Notes: generated from the letters alone by a model not told the origin. 64,000 bases of DNA from Bdellovibrio bacteriovorus (GCF_002208115.1 NZ_CP020946.1:682001-746000), one strand, 5' to 3'. Shown: positions 1 to 8,973, counted from the stretch's first letter. Numbers and translations are program-made.

Positions 1-887
1 ACCTCTTCAGTGGAAGCGGAGGTTTCTTCGATGGAAGCCGCCGCCTTCACGGCGGAATTGCTGAGGCTTTGGCTGGAGCTGAAGATTTCATTGCCGGTGG
101 TCGACACCTGCGTGCCGGCGCGGTTGAGGGTGGCAATCGCCTCCAGCAGTGCGCCCAGAGGGGAGCGCAGCAGTGCATAGGAAACGGCCAGAATCACGAC
201 CGTGATCAGCAAAGCCCACAGCAAAATAGAGTAGGTGGTGTTGCTGGCGGCCTCGGCGACACGGTCTGTGGAAGAGGTCACTGCGAACACACCGTGAAGC
301 TTGTTGTCGCTCCAGTTTTCCATGGGGTAACCCAGAATGTCTTTGCCGTTGCCCCAGGGACTGTTGGCAGGATTTCCGTGGCACAGCAGGCAGCCTTGCG
401 ATTCTGACAGACGCACGGGACGATAGACCACGACCTCGTGATCGCCCCGGGTGATGATCTCTTTCAGTTCAGGTTCTGCTTCAAAGCGCTTCAGGATTTC
501 CAGTTCAGAGGTTGTGGCTTTGTTGGATTCGCGGCGCGGGGCTGCGGTGAAGACCCGGAATTTGTAGCCGTCTTTTTCTGCATTCTCAAAACCCACGGCC
601 ATTGATGCGACGATGGGAACTTTGCGCAGCAGTTGTTTGCGCACTTCTTCAGGCAGGTTGCCATCCGGATATTTTCCGACGGCCTGGGCAAAGTCCTCTT
701 TCAGATTTCCGGAGGTTGCCACATATCCACGCATGGATTCAAGGCGGGAAAGAATCGCCTGGGATTTGTCGACCAGTTGGTCGCGTCCCTGTTCGTGGAT
801 TTTGGAAGAAGAGATTCCCACCGCTGCCAGAGTGCAGACCACACACGATAAAGCGACGTTTAAAATGACCTTGGTGCCAAACTTCAT
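1..887 (-). CDS. Methyl-accepting chemotaxis protein with c-type haem motif (3' end beyond window)
   Basis: Partial gene, 295 codons visible, running off the left edge. It starts at ATG 887 with GGAG seven bases upstream. The N-terminus has one membrane segment (about residues 5-25). A periplasmic domain of about 190 residues follows, carrying CLLCH at 166-170, the CxxCH signature for covalent haem attachment. A second membrane segment lies at about 218-241. The visible end (about 265-295) has the SIEETSAS-type sequence that opens MCP signalling domains, and no clear HAMP domain lies between. The domain resembles the DUF3365/Tll0287-like haem sensor family, so redox, NO or O2 sensing is a reasonable inference. 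It diverges from ftsQ across 193 bp. The MCP assignment is firm; the ligand is not known. Confidence 0.85.
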   Translation of the reverse strand, partial: MKFGTKVILNVALSCVVCTLAAVGISSSKIHEQGRDQLVDKSQAILSRLESMRGYVATSGNLKEDFAQAVGKYPDGNLPEEVRKQLLRKVPIVASMAVGFENAEKDGYKFRVFTAAPRRESNKATTSELEILKRFEAEPELKEIITRGDHEVVVYRPVRLSESQGCLLCHGNPANSPWGNGKDILGYPMENWSDNKLHGVFAVTSSTDRVAEAASNTTYSILLWALLITVVILAVSYALLRSPLGALLEAIATLNRAGTQVSTTGNEIFSSSQSLSNSAVKAAASIEETSASTEE

Positions 888-1080
888 AGAATCTCCTTCG
901 CTGCTATCTATCGGTAATGAGGTCGAAAACAATATGGACTAAAGCTCGTTTTGTTGCGGTTTGAAAACCTAAGTGCACAAAGGTCCAGTGAAAGACCTTG
1001 GTCTTGTTTTGCGGACAGCGTTTCATTGTTGGCGATCTTGTTGCTAATCTAAAATTCACGACAGCAGAGGATTTCCGACT

Positions 1081-1827
1081 GTGAAGAAGCTCGTTTTGAA
1101 ACTTATTTTTGGATTCATTGTTCTGCCTGCAGCACTTGCGGGAACGCTTTTTTATCTGAATGAAAACGGCTTTTTCAACATTCGTACAGTCGAGGTGGTG
1201 CTTGAAAATCCACCCGCGGGGCAGGAGCAGTTTTTGCGCCCGCACGTTGATCGACTGGAAGCAAGTCTGGCCCGTTACAAGGGCGTTTCTCTTTGGAATA
1301 TCAAACTTAAAAAAGTGTCTCGTGAAGTGGATGCCCTGAACTGGGTGGAAGGTTTGAACATCAAAAGAAGCTGGCCGACGACGTTGTCTGTGCGCGTGCG
1401 CCCGCATGAAGTGAAACTTCTGTTCATGGCCAAGGGTGGAAAACTTGTTCCGATCATTAAAGACGGGACTTTCCTGGATCCGGTTGAAAGCAAGCAGGCT
1501 CCCGATGTTGTGTTGCTTGACGGAGAAGGTTTTGTGAAAAAAACAGAACTTCGCAAGAAGGCTGTTGATGTGGTTGAGCAAATTCCTGCTGAAGGATCGT
1601 TCAGCAGAAAAACAATTTCTGAAATTCGTTACGACAATAAAGAAGGCTTCTGGATGACCATGATCAAAACGGGAATCCAGGTGAAGATGGGTGAAGACCA
1701 AGTGTCTTTGAAGTCTGCACGAGTCAGCCAAGTCGTCGATTATCTCGAATCCCGCCAGTTTGACGCGCGCGTCATAGACGCGAATCTGTCAAAGAAAGTC
1801 CTTGTCAGGTTGCGTAAGGATCCCTAA
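1081..1827 (+). CDS. ftsQ: Cell division protein FtsQ (DivIB)
   Basis: Bitopic inner-membrane divisome protein linking early FtsZ/FtsA and late septal-synthesis components. The 248 residues have a short basic cytoplasmic tail, one membrane segment (about 5-24), and a POTRA-like domain starting with NIRTVEVV near residue 35, followed by the FtsQ beta domain. The size is normal for the family. The start is GTG at 1081, with AGAGGA about ten bases upstream. Assignment rests on topology, POTRA-like sequence and its place directly before ftsA and ftsZ, as in dcw clusters. FtsQ sequences diverge strongly, so context carries much of the weight. Confidence 0.88.
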   Translation: MKKLVLKLIFGFIVLPAALAGTLFYLNENGFFNIRTVEVVLENPPAGQEQFLRPHVDRLEASLARYKGVSLWNIKLKKVSREVDALNWVEGLNIKRSWPTTLSVRVRPHEVKLLFMAKGGKLVPIIKDGTFLDPVESKQAPDVVLLDGEGFVKKTELRKKAVDVVEQIPAEGSFSRKTISEIRYDNKEGFWMTMIKTGIQVKMGEDQVSLKSARVSQVVDYLESRQFDARVIDANLSKKVLVRLRKDP

Positions 1828-1881
1828 GCTTAAGTCTGGAAGACCGATCAAAGTCGGGTAGATGCCCCCTTTCGAAGCCCC

Positions 1882-1896
1882 TTAAAATGATTTTAA
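1882..1896. promoter_or_regulatory. Perfect palindrome upstream of ftsA
   Basis: TTAAAAT-G-ATTTTAA, two 7-bp arms around one base, lies in the 121-bp ftsQ-ftsA gap about 53 bp before the ftsA start. It is enclosed by an imperfect longer pairing (GGAAGACC near 1841 with GGTCTTTCC near 1902). It could be an operator or part of an mRNA structure controlling ftsA/ftsZ dosage relative to ftsQ. No regulator is implied by the sequence. Confidence 0.3.
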
Positions 1897-1948
1897 CGGG
1901 TGGTCTTTCCTGAAGCTTTATAGTTTAGGCATCCGTGAGGACTTAAGG

Positions 1949-3205
1949 ATGAGTACATCAAAACCCAAAGCTCCGGTATTGGCTGGCTTGGACATTGGTT
2001 CTACCAAGGTCTCTTTTGTCATCGGCACAGTTAATCCCGAAGGAAAAATCGAAGTCGCAGGCGTGGGCACCGCTCCCAATACAGGGATCCGTCAGGGTGT
2101 CGTAGTCAATATCGAAGCCACGACTGATTCCATCAGAAAAGCCAAAGAAGAAGCAGAATTGATGTCCGGTTACACCGTCTCCGAAGTGTGGGTGGGTGTT
2201 GCTGGTTCGCACATTTCTTCCTTTGATTCCAAGGGCATGGTTGCGATCAAGAATCGCGAAGTCACCGCCTCTGAAATTGACCGCGTGATCGAAGCTGCAA
2301 AAGCAGTGGCGGTTCCGACGGATCGTTCTGTTCTTCATGTTCTTCCAAGAGAATTCAAAGTCGACGGCCAGGATGGGATCACGGATCCTATCGGCATGTC
2401 CGGCATCCGCTTGGAAGCCAATGTGCACATCGTGACCGGCGGTCAGAGTGCCATCAATAATACAGTAAAATGTGTTGAAAAAGCCGGTTTGAAAATCGCA
2501 GGCCTGGTTCTTTCCCAGTTGGCATCCGCCACCGCGGTGATGTCCAACGATGAAAAGAATCTGGGTGTGTGCGTGGTTGATATGGGTGGCGGCGCTTGTA
2601 ACGCCCTTTACTTTGTCAACGGCAGTGTGGCTCACTCCTCTGTAATTCCAGTGGGTGGCCAGCACTTCACTCACGACGTGGCGGTGGGGTTGAGAACTCC
2701 GCAGTTCGCGGCGGAAGAGCTGAAAAAGAAGCATGGCTGTGCCATGGCTTCCATGGTGAATGAAAATGAAACTGTTGAGGTCGAAGGTGTCGGCGGCAGA
2801 AAATCCCGCGTGATTCCTCGCAAGGACCTTGCGGATGTGATCGAAGCTCGTGCAGAGGAAACTCTGAACCTGATTGCCAATGACATTCGTATGAGCGGCC
2901 TGATGCCAATGCTTGGTGGCGGGATCGTTCTTACAGGGGGCGCAAGCAACCTGGATGGTCTGATCGAAATGGGTGAATTTATCTTTGATATTCCGGTTCG
3001 CAGAGGGGCTCCTCGTGAAATCGGTGGTCTGACGGATGTGGTGAAGTCTGGAGAATTCTCCGCCGCTGTCGGACTGTTGCAGTATGCACTGGGGCAGAGA
3101 AAAGACCTGCTTCAGGCGCATCAACAGCAGCAGGAAGTGAACATTGGTGAATCGCTGGACGGGATCACCAAGAAGATCAAAGAATTTTTTGGACAGATTT
3201 TTTAA
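1949..3205 (+). CDS. ftsA: Cell division protein FtsA
   Basis: Actin-like ATPase that tethers FtsZ filaments to the membrane and recruits later division proteins. The 418 residues are normal length. The phosphate-1 motif DIGSTKVSFVIG is at about 15-26, the 1C/SHS2 domain is around 85-165, the phosphate-2 motif VVDMGGGACN is near 209-218, and the adenosine motif GGIVLTGGAS is near 325-334. The extreme C-terminus (ITKKIKEFFGQIF) is a typical membrane-binding amphipathic helix. ATG start at 1949 with a GAGGACTTAAGG-type site. It lies between ftsQ and ftsZ on the same strand. Confidence 0.97.
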   Translation: MSTSKPKAPVLAGLDIGSTKVSFVIGTVNPEGKIEVAGVGTAPNTGIRQGVVVNIEATTDSIRKAKEEAELMSGYTVSEVWVGVAGSHISSFDSKGMVAIKNREVTASEIDRVIEAAKAVAVPTDRSVLHVLPREFKVDGQDGITDPIGMSGIRLEANVHIVTGGQSAINNTVKCVEKAGLKIAGLVLSQLASATAVMSNDEKNLGVCVVDMGGGACNALYFVNGSVAHSSVIPVGGQHFTHDVAVGLRTPQFAAEELKKKHGCAMASMVNENETVEVEGVGGRKSRVIPRKDLADVIEARAEETLNLIANDIRMSGLMPMLGGGIVLTGGASNLDGLIEMGEFIFDIPVRRGAPREIGGLTDVVKSGEFSAAVGLLQYALGQRKDLLQAHQQQQEVNIGESLDGITKKIKEFFGQIF

Positions 3206-3267
3206 AATTTTTAGCCTGAGTTCGCCCAAGCCTCGGCGACGGCGGATGATTCTGTGGGGAGGATCAA

Positions 3268-4926
3268 ATGTTTGAGTTGGAAGAAAATATCAATATCGGT
3301 GCAAATATTAAAGTAGTGGGCGTCGGCGGTGGCGGTAGCAACGCGGTTGCCACCATGATCGAATCCGGCATGAACGGTGTTGAGTTCATCGTTGCCAATA
3401 CAGACATCCAGGCCCTGAACGCCAGCAAGTCTCCGAATAAGATCCAGTTGGGTCTGGACCTTACAAAAGGTCTTGGCGCGGGTGCAAATCCGGATGTGGG
3501 TCGCAGAGCTGCGATCGAATCCTACAATGAAATCGTTGAAAAATTGGAAGGCGCGGACATGGTGTTCGTCACTGCGGGTATGGGTGGCGGAACTGGTACG
3601 GGTGGCGCTCCGATCGTCGCGAAGATTGCGCGTGAACTTGGCGCTTTGACTATCGGTGTGGTTACCAAGCCTTTCCTGTTCGAGGGTAAAAAACGCGGCA
3701 AGCACGCTGAAGGCGGCCTGGCTGATCTGAAAGAAAACGTGGACACCCTGATCGTGATCCCGAATCAGAAACTTCTTTCCATTGCTGCGGAAAGAACTCC
3801 GCTTCTGGAAACCTTCAAAAAAGCGGACGAGGTTCTTCTTCAGGCTGTTAAAGGTATCTCTGATCTGATCAACATCCGCGGTCTTATCAATCTGGACTTC
3901 GCCGATATCCGCACTGTTATGTCCTCCAAAGGCATCGCAATCATGGGTACTGGCGCAGCCAAAGGTGACAACCGTGCGGTTGAAGCGGCGACTGCTGCGA
4001 TCTCTTCTCCACTTCTTGAAAACGTCAAGATCGATGGCGCGACTGGCATCATCATCAACGTAACGGGTGGTTCTGACCTGTCTCTGTACGAAGTGAACGA
4101 AGCTTCCACTCTGATCACTGAAGCGGCTCATGAAGATGCAGAAATCATCTTCGGTGCGGTTATCGATGAAAGCATGGGTGATGAAGTTCGCGTGACTGTG
4201 ATCGCGACTGGTTTCGATTCTCACGATGTGAAACTTGTGAACGACATGGCTCAGGTAAATCAAATGCAGAACTTCCTGAACCAGAACGCAGCTCACTTCG
4301 GTGGCATGAACATGCAGATGCCGCAAATGCCGCAGCAGATGGCTCAAATGCCACAGATGCCGCAGATGCCACAAATGCCTCAGTTCCCGCAAATGCCGGT
4401 GATGCCGACAATGCCACAAATGCCTGTTATGCCTCAGATGCCAGCGGTTGAACTTCCGCCGATCACTGCGGTTCAGTCTCAGGTTCAGTCTTTTACGCAT
4501 CAACCACAGCAGACAGAGGCAGCTCCTCAGGTTACTGAGACTGTGGTTGTTCCCCCTGTAGCTGCCGTGACTCCGCAGGTGGCGCAGCAGGCAGCACAAA
4601 ACATGATGCCACAAATGCCGGTTCAGGCTCAGCAAGCTCCTGTTCAACAGGAAGTTGCCACTCCGATCCAGCCACAAGTGGAATCATCTTTGTCTCCGCG
4701 TGATATGCTGCTGGCTAAAGCCCGCGCTTTCAAAGAAAGCCAGGACTTGAAATCCAAGCACGCGAATCCGGAACAACTGTCCATGAACGTGGATCACGAA
4801 CAGCAGTCTTTGGAAGAAGCGCGCCGCATGGCTCGCGAAGTCCTGAGCTCTCCGTTCTCCAGCCAGAATCTTGAAGTTCCTGCATTCATCCGCAAGAAAC
4901 AGGGATTCGATCTGAATAAAGAATAG
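3268..4926 (+). CDS. ftsZ: Cell division protein FtsZ with long Met-Pro-Gln linker
   Basis: Tubulin-like GTPase that forms the Z ring. The GTPase core shows GGGGSNAV near the N-terminus and the tubulin signature [12 protein letters not shown] near 108-119, and runs to about residue 320. FtsZ is usually 380-400 residues; this one is 552 because of a long disordered linker. Residues about 349-392 are tandem QMP/PQMP triplets, followed by Q/V/P-rich sequence. A clear C-terminal tail (EVPAFIRKK) for FtsA/FtsN-type partners follows, then a short basic end. The start has GGGGAGGATCAA directly upstream. The stop TAG shares its last base with the lpxH start codon, so the two are translationally coupled. 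Certain identification; the linker is unusual. Confidence 0.98.
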   Translation: MFELEENINIGANIKVVGVGGGGSNAVATMIESGMNGVEFIVANTDIQALNASKSPNKIQLGLDLTKGLGAGANPDVGRRAAIESYNEIVEKLEGADMVFVTAGMGGGTGTGGAPIVAKIARELGALTIGVVTKPFLFEGKKRGKHAEGGLADLKENVDTLIVIPNQKLLSIAAERTPLLETFKKADEVLLQAVKGISDLINIRGLINLDFADIRTVMSSKGIAIMGTGAAKGDNRAVEAATAAISSPLLENVKIDGATGIIINVTGGSDLSLYEVNEASTLITEAAHEDAEIIFGAVIDESMGDEVRVTVIATGFDSHDVKLVNDMAQVNQMQNFLNQNAAHFGGMNMQMPQMPQQMAQMPQMPQMPQMPQFPQMPVMPTMPQMPVMPQMPAVELPPITAVQSQVQSFTHQPQQTEAAPQVTETVVVPPVAAVTPQVAQQAAQNMMPQMPVQAQQAPVQQEVATPIQPQVESSLSPRDMLLAKARAFKESQDLKSKHANPEQLSMNVDHEQQSLEEARRMAREVLSSPFSSQNLEVPAFIRKKQGFDLNKE

Positions 4927-5681
4927 TGGAAGCCTGGTTCATATCCGACATTCACTTGAAAACCGCTGAAGAGCGCAATGGGAAAATCCTGTTGCGCTTT
5001 TTGCGTTCTTTGCTGGCGGGAAATCCGCAGCAGGTTCACCTTTTCATGCTCGGGGACATCTTCGATCTGTGGGTCGGTGGACACACTTATTTTGCCAAAA
5101 AGTTCGAACCTCTGATGCAGGCTCTGGGTGATCTTCGCAAAGCGGGGGCCCGTATCACTTTCATCGAGGGCAATCACGACGTGCACGTGGAAGGGTACTT
5201 CCAGAAGCGTCTGGGAATCGAAGTTTTTGTCGAGGCTCAGTATTATCTGATCGACGGGGTCCGTGTGCGCTGCGAGCACGGGGACCTGATCAATTTGAAT
5301 GACGAAAAATATCTCAAATACCGCAGCATCATTCGCAATCCTTACATCAAACCTTTGGGAAGTATTCTGCCGGGCAAGTTCTGGGATCACATTGGAAACA
5401 AGGCCAGCAAAAAAAGCCGCGAACGCAGCGGACACTATCGTGTATCCAATGAAGGTGAACTGATTGCGATGATTCGCAAACACACGTCGGTAGCCTATGC
5501 GGAAAAGCCGTTTGATCTGATTGTGTCCGGTCACATGCACGTCTTTGATGATCACACGGAAGCCATCAACGGCCACTCGGTGCGCTCGGTGAATCTGGGG
5601 TCGTGGTTTGAAGAACGTGTGAAAGTTTTTTGCCTGCGTAATGGTGTGGGCGAATGGGTCTATCTTCCCTCTGAAGACTAA
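4926..5681 (+). CDS. lpxH: UDP-2,3-diacylglucosamine pyrophosphatase-like metallophosphoesterase (LpxH-type)
   Basis: Calcineurin-like phosphoesterase, 251 residues. Metal-binding motifs are all present: DIHL (8-11), GDIFDLW near 43-49, GNHD near 79-82, and GHMHVFD near 199-205. This spacing and length fit LpxH, which hydrolyses UDP-2,3-diacylglucosamine to lipid X in lipid A synthesis at the inner-membrane face. The GTG start overlaps the last base of the ftsZ stop, so expression is coupled to division genes. Other phosphoesterases of this superfamily share the motifs, so LpxH is the likely rather than proven function. Confidence 0.8.
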   Translation: MEAWFISDIHLKTAEERNGKILLRFLRSLLAGNPQQVHLFMLGDIFDLWVGGHTYFAKKFEPLMQALGDLRKAGARITFIEGNHDVHVEGYFQKRLGIEVFVEAQYYLIDGVRVRCEHGDLINLNDEKYLKYRSIIRNPYIKPLGSILPGKFWDHIGNKASKKSRERSGHYRVSNEGELIAMIRKHTSVAYAEKPFDLIVSGHMHVFDDHTEAINGHSVRSVNLGSWFEERVKVFCLRNGVGEWVYLPSED

Positions 5682-5772
5682 GTTCTGACCGAATTTTCTG
5701 GATCACTTAAAAACCTGAACTTTTGCGACGACAGTCTTCAGGGCGTATCCTTTTTGTATTCAAGGAGGATTT

Positions 5773-6255
5773 ATGAGATCAATGGTCAGTGCTTTGGTGT
5801 TTCTGCTGGCAATGACAGCTCAGGCTGCTGTGGAAATGACAGTGCAAAAAGAGGCCTTCGTCATTCATTCGACGTCCATCAGTTGCATGGCTTATCAGGA
5901 CGGATCCAATCGTCGTGATATTGCTTCGCCATACATTGATATTCCTCAGATTCGTATTGCCAACCGCAGTGGTGAATTTTTTGCTCCGGCCATGATTCAG
6001 GTGACATTCAAATCTTCGATTCGGTCTTACACCTGCACCTATTCTGATTATCAGTTGGATGCCATCGGCATTCCGGTCCGTATGACCAATAACGAAATTC
6101 TGGATCTGACTTGTCCGATCAAGTGTGGTGGATTGCCAATCGGCAGCCCCGAAAAAGTCACCGCCACGGTCGAACTGATCGGGTACACCGAATCTGGCAA
6201 CGGCCATATGACACCCGTTAAAATTCAAAAGAAAATGGACATCATCAATCCATAA
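5773..6255 (+). CDS. Small secreted protein, function unknown
   Basis: 160 residues with a Sec signal peptide (about 1-19, cleavage after AQA) and a very strong AAGGAGGA ribosome binding site. The mature part is beta-rich and has five cysteines, including pairs suited to disulfides (SC, TC, LTCPIKCGG). I do not recognise the family. It is preceded by lpxH and followed by a dispersed repeat whose first base directly abuts the stop codon. Confidence 0.65.
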   Translation: MRSMVSALVFLLAMTAQAAVEMTVQKEAFVIHSTSISCMAYQDGSNRRDIASPYIDIPQIRIANRSGEFFAPAMIQVTFKSSIRSYTCTYSDYQLDAIGIPVRMTNNEILDLTCPIKCGGLPIGSPEKVTATVELIGYTESGNGHMTPVKIQKKMDIINP

Positions 6256-6298
6256 CTAAAAGGTACCTGCTTACTTTTTCCGAAGCGCTGCGATAGAA
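6256..6298 (+). repeat. Dispersed KpnI-site repeat, copy 1
   Basis: Begins at the base after the stop codon of the preceding secreted-protein gene. Its first 23 bases (6256-6278) are identical to 62991-63013, around the core AAAAGGTACCTGCTTACTTT. Similarity weakens after that (GAAGC, CTGC and AGAA blocks remain). It is read in the same direction as the gene it follows, as are the other copies that can be judged. Confidence 0.75.
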
Positions 6299-6305
6299 TC
6301 TGGGT

Positions 6306-7064
6306 ATGGATTTCAAACCGACTCAACGATTTAGTGACCGGGTTGATAACTACGTCAAGTTTCGACCCTCGTATCCTTCTGAACTTCTTAAGTTTTTCAC
6401 CGACCAATTGGGGCTGACCGCAGCAAGTGTGGTTGTCGATGTGGGTTCGGGAACAGGGATTTCCACCGAAATCTTTCTAAAGAACGGCAACATCGTGTAT
6501 GGGGTTGAGCCCAATGCCAAAATGCGGGCTGCTGCTGAAAAGAACCTGGTGGGTTATCCTGATTTTCACAGTGTGAATGGTTCATCTGAAAACACCGGGC
6601 TGCCTGCCAACAGCGTGGATTTCGTAATTGCCGCTCAGGCCTTTCACTGGTTTGAACCGGTGGCGACTCAGAAAGAATTCAAACGCATTTTGAAATCGCC
6701 GGGAACGGCGGCGTTGATCTGGAATGACCGCCGGATGACGGGCACGGGATTTAATGTGGACTATGAAGCGCTGATTGCGAAGTACGGTTCCGACTACAAG
6801 CAGGTTCGACATAACAATATCGATCATTCCCAGATTGAAAGTTTTCTGGGGGCCTACAACGAACATGTGATTTTCAATTATCAGGATCTGGATTTTGATG
6901 GCTTGTTAGGGCGTCTGTTGTCTTCGTCATACATGCCTCAGGCGGACAGTGAAGTGTATCCGGCCATGAAAGTCGAGCTGCAAGCGCTGTTCGACAAGTA
7001 TCAGAAAAATGGAATGGTGCGGATTGAATACGACACGCGTATTTTCCACGCACGAATGAAATAA
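6306..7064 (+). CDS. Class I SAM-dependent methyltransferase
   Basis: 252 residues of Methyltransf_11 type. Motif I VVDVGSGTGISTE is near 38-50, the acidic motif II region (GVEPNAKM) is near 62-69, and the post-motif FVIAAQAFHWFE is near 101-112. Length and the AQAFHWF sequence match small-molecule methyltransferases related to trans-aconitate methyltransferase, but the substrate cannot be read from sequence. The start ATG 6306 lacks a strong ribosome binding site and lies just after the copy-1 repeat. It ends at a strong bidirectional terminator. Confidence 0.8.
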   Translation: MDFKPTQRFSDRVDNYVKFRPSYPSELLKFFTDQLGLTAASVVVDVGSGTGISTEIFLKNGNIVYGVEPNAKMRAAAEKNLVGYPDFHSVNGSSENTGLPANSVDFVIAAQAFHWFEPVATQKEFKRILKSPGTAALIWNDRRMTGTGFNVDYEALIAKYGSDYKQVRHNNIDHSQIESFLGAYNEHVIFNYQDLDFDGLLGRLLSSSYMPQADSEVYPAMKVELQALFDKYQKNGMVRIEYDTRIFHARMK

Positions 7065-7094
7065 AAAAAAGCCGGGTTTCCCCGGCTTTTTTTT
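7063..7094. terminator. Bidirectional Rho-independent terminator
   Basis: GCCGGG (7071-7076), loop TTTC, CCCGGC (7081-7086), flanked by eight A on the left and eight T on the right. It serves both the methyltransferase gene and the converging hmgA. Confidence 0.9.
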
Positions 7095-8382
7095 ATTTGA
7101 AGTACTTTTTGAAACCTTGCCAGCAGTTTTGATAATCGCTTTGCAGGAAATCTTTCCCCATCGCGAAGTCCGTCACCATATACGGGGAGCGGGATTCAAA
7201 CATGAAGGCCATGGTGGCTTCGATCTTGTGCGGTTTTAAATCCGCGTTGCTGGCTTTTTCAAATGCATCCACGTCCGGTCCATGCGCGGAATAGAAATTG
7301 TGCAGACTGCCGCCGCCAGGAACAAAGCCCCCCGCGGTTTTTGCGTCGTATTCGCCATAGATCAAACCCATGTATTCGCTCATGCAATTGCGGTGGAAGT
7401 ACGGTGGGCGGAAGGTGTGTTCACCCACCATCCAGCGTGGCGGGAAGATCGCAAAGTCCACGTTCGCCGTGCCAGGCACTTCACTTGGTGAGGTCAGTAC
7501 GGTGAAGATGGATGGATCTGGATGATCATAGCTGACGGTGTTGATGGTGTTGAATTTGCGCAGGTCATATTTGAACGGAACAAAGTTTCCGTGCCATGCC
7601 ACCACATCCAGTGGCGAGTGGCCGATTTCAGCGCTCCACAGTTCACCGGCAAATTTACCCACCAGTTCAAACTTTCCTTCTTTGTCTTCAAACGCCGCCA
7701 CCGGAGTCAGGAAGTGACGACGGTGAGCCAAACCGTTGGCGCCAATCGGGCCCAGGTCCGGCAGTCTGAAAGCCGCACCAAAGTTTTCACCGATATACCC
7801 AGTGCAAGTGGTGCCGTCTTTCAGTGGATTCACCTGGAACTTCATCCCGCGGGGAACCAGAGCGATTTCGCCGGGTTCCACTTCCATAAAGCCCATTTCG
7901 GTTTTTACATGCAAAGAGCCTTTTTGCGGAACCAGCAGGAAATCCCCATCGGCGTTCATGAAGTAGCGTGTGTCCATGGACTTGTTGAACGAATAAAGAT
8001 GCGCATTCAAACCACGCTGTTCGTGCACAGAGCCTGTGCCACACACGGTGCGGATGCCTTCAACGAAATCCTGCTTCGCGGAAGTTTCAGCCAGCGGATT
8101 CCAGCGCATTTGGTTGGGATTGATGTGCTGAGGTTTGAAGAAGGTTTTGGAAGTCAGATCCTTCAGCGGGGCGAAAGGCTTGTGCATCACGGACGGGCGG
8201 ATGCGATACAGCCAGGAAAACATATTGGAATGACGAGGGGCTGTGAAGGCCGTGCCGCTGAGCTGTTCAGGATAAAGACCCGCCGGGGCCTTTTGTGGAG
8301 AGTTCTGGTCCTGAGGCAAAGAGTTCGGGCGAGCTTCTGTGGAAAAATGATTTCCGAAACCTGATAAGTATTTTGTTTCCAT
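7093..8382 (-). CDS. hmgA: Homogentisate 1,2-dioxygenase
   Basis: Fe(II) ring-cleavage enzyme converting homogentisate to maleylacetoacetate in tyrosine/phenylalanine catabolism. [17 protein letters not shown] is the family N-terminus, so ATG 8382 (429 residues) is preferred over the in-frame TTG at 8418, although neither has a strong ribosome binding site. The cupin-type metal region is intact ([26 protein letters not shown] and YSAHGPD motifs). Length is normal for the family. Amino-acid catabolism fits growth on prey protein. It diverges from the Rrf2 gene; the 17-bp operator at 8474 lies in the shared promoter region and may also influence hmgA. Confidence 0.95.
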   Translation of the reverse strand: METKYLSGFGNHFSTEARPNSLPQDQNSPQKAPAGLYPEQLSGTAFTAPRHSNMFSWLYRIRPSVMHKPFAPLKDLTSKTFFKPQHINPNQMRWNPLAETSAKQDFVEGIRTVCGTGSVHEQRGLNAHLYSFNKSMDTRYFMNADGDFLLVPQKGSLHVKTEMGFMEVEPGEIALVPRGMKFQVNPLKDGTTCTGYIGENFGAAFRLPDLGPIGANGLAHRRHFLTPVAAFEDKEGKFELVGKFAGELWSAEIGHSPLDVVAWHGNFVPFKYDLRKFNTINTVSYDHPDPSIFTVLTSPSEVPGTANVDFAIFPPRWMVGEHTFRPPYFHRNCMSEYMGLIYGEYDAKTAGGFVPGGGSLHNFYSAHGPDVDAFEKASNADLKPHKIEATMAFMFESRSPYMVTDFAMGKDFLQSDYQNCWQGFKKYFK

Positions 8383-8473
8383 ATGGGACAGATAATCAGG
8401 TCCCAGGTAAAAAATCAACAGGGATGCCCCTCAACCGCGGGGGCTGATAAATGACCTCTTGACGGACTTTAAT

Positions 8474-8490
8474 GAAACTAATATAGTTAC
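8474..8490 (+). promoter_or_regulatory. Predicted Rrf2 operator, site 1 (autoregulatory)
   Basis: 17-bp dyad of consensus GWAACWAATATRGTTAC, ending 3 bp before the Rrf2 start codon. It matches site 2 (8939-8955) at 14 of 17 positions. Its position would block transcription or translation initiation of the regulator, and it lies between hmgA and the regulator. Confidence 0.7.
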
Positions 8491-8493
8491 AGT

Positions 8494-8913
8494 ATGGCAG
8501 CTAATAGCAGATTCGCGGTTGCGACTCATATTATGACCCTGGTAGCTCACGATGCCCCTAAGGGGGAGCTTCTGAAGAGCGATATTGTGGCGGGAAGCGT
8601 CAACACCAATCCGGTGGTGGTGCGCCGTCTGATGGCCGAGCTTTCCAAAGCGGGTCTGCTGACGTGCCATCAGGGAAAAGGCGGCGGAGTCGAACTGGCC
8701 CGGCCGGCAGAGAAGATCACCCTGCGTGACATTTATCAGGCGGTGGGGGAATCCGACGTATTTGCTTTCAACCCGAACCGGCCCAATACAAGATGTCCTG
8801 TCAGCACCAGTATGGCGAAGCTGCTGACGCCGGTGTTTTCAGAAGTGAATGACTGTGTGGCAGATCAATTGAAGCAGACGAAGCTTTCGGATCTGGTTCA
8901 CAAGGTCGACTAG
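8494..8913 (+). CDS. Rrf2-family transcriptional regulator (YwnA-like)
   Basis: 139 residues with an N-terminal winged helix (about 1-65) containing NPVVVRRLMAELSKAGLL and the wing GKGGGVELARP, both typical of Rrf2. Cysteines occur at CHQGKGG, TRCPVS and NDCV, but the three-cysteine Fe-S cluster motif of IscR/NsrR is not evident, so redox sensing by thiols is more likely than an Fe-S cluster. It lies directly upstream of an NAD(P)-binding protein, the same pairing as ywnA-ywnB of Bacillus subtilis. Two matching dyads (8474 and 8939) suggest that it represses itself and the following genes. Confidence 0.88.
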   Translation: MAANSRFAVATHIMTLVAHDAPKGELLKSDIVAGSVNTNPVVVRRLMAELSKAGLLTCHQGKGGGVELARPAEKITLRDIYQAVGESDVFAFNPNRPNTRCPVSTSMAKLLTPVFSEVNDCVADQLKQTKLSDLVHKVD

Positions 8914-8938
8914 GTCTTCTGTTTTTTTGCATTAAACT

Positions 8939-8955
8939 GTAACAAATATGGTTAC
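8939..8955 (+). promoter_or_regulatory. Predicted Rrf2 operator, site 2
   Basis: GTAAC-AAATATG-GTTAC has perfect 5-bp arms, 18 bp before the start of the SDR gene. It shares 14 of 17 positions with the site in front of the Rrf2 gene. Two closely related dyads, each ahead of one transcription unit next to the regulator, make a regulator binding site likely. Confidence 0.75.
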
Positions 8956-8973
8956 TTAACAAAGGAGAAAACC

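Noticed and set aside
4312-4443. Tandem short repeats that might suggest a CRISPR or minisatellite
   Set aside because: They keep a single reading frame in ftsZ and have no unique spacers.
3211-4677. Long open frame (488 codons) antisense to ftsZ, rich in His, Leu and Arg
   Set aside because: It mirrors ftsZ codon usage, including the Met-Pro-Gln repeat read in reverse, and has no ribosome binding site. ftsZ is certain.
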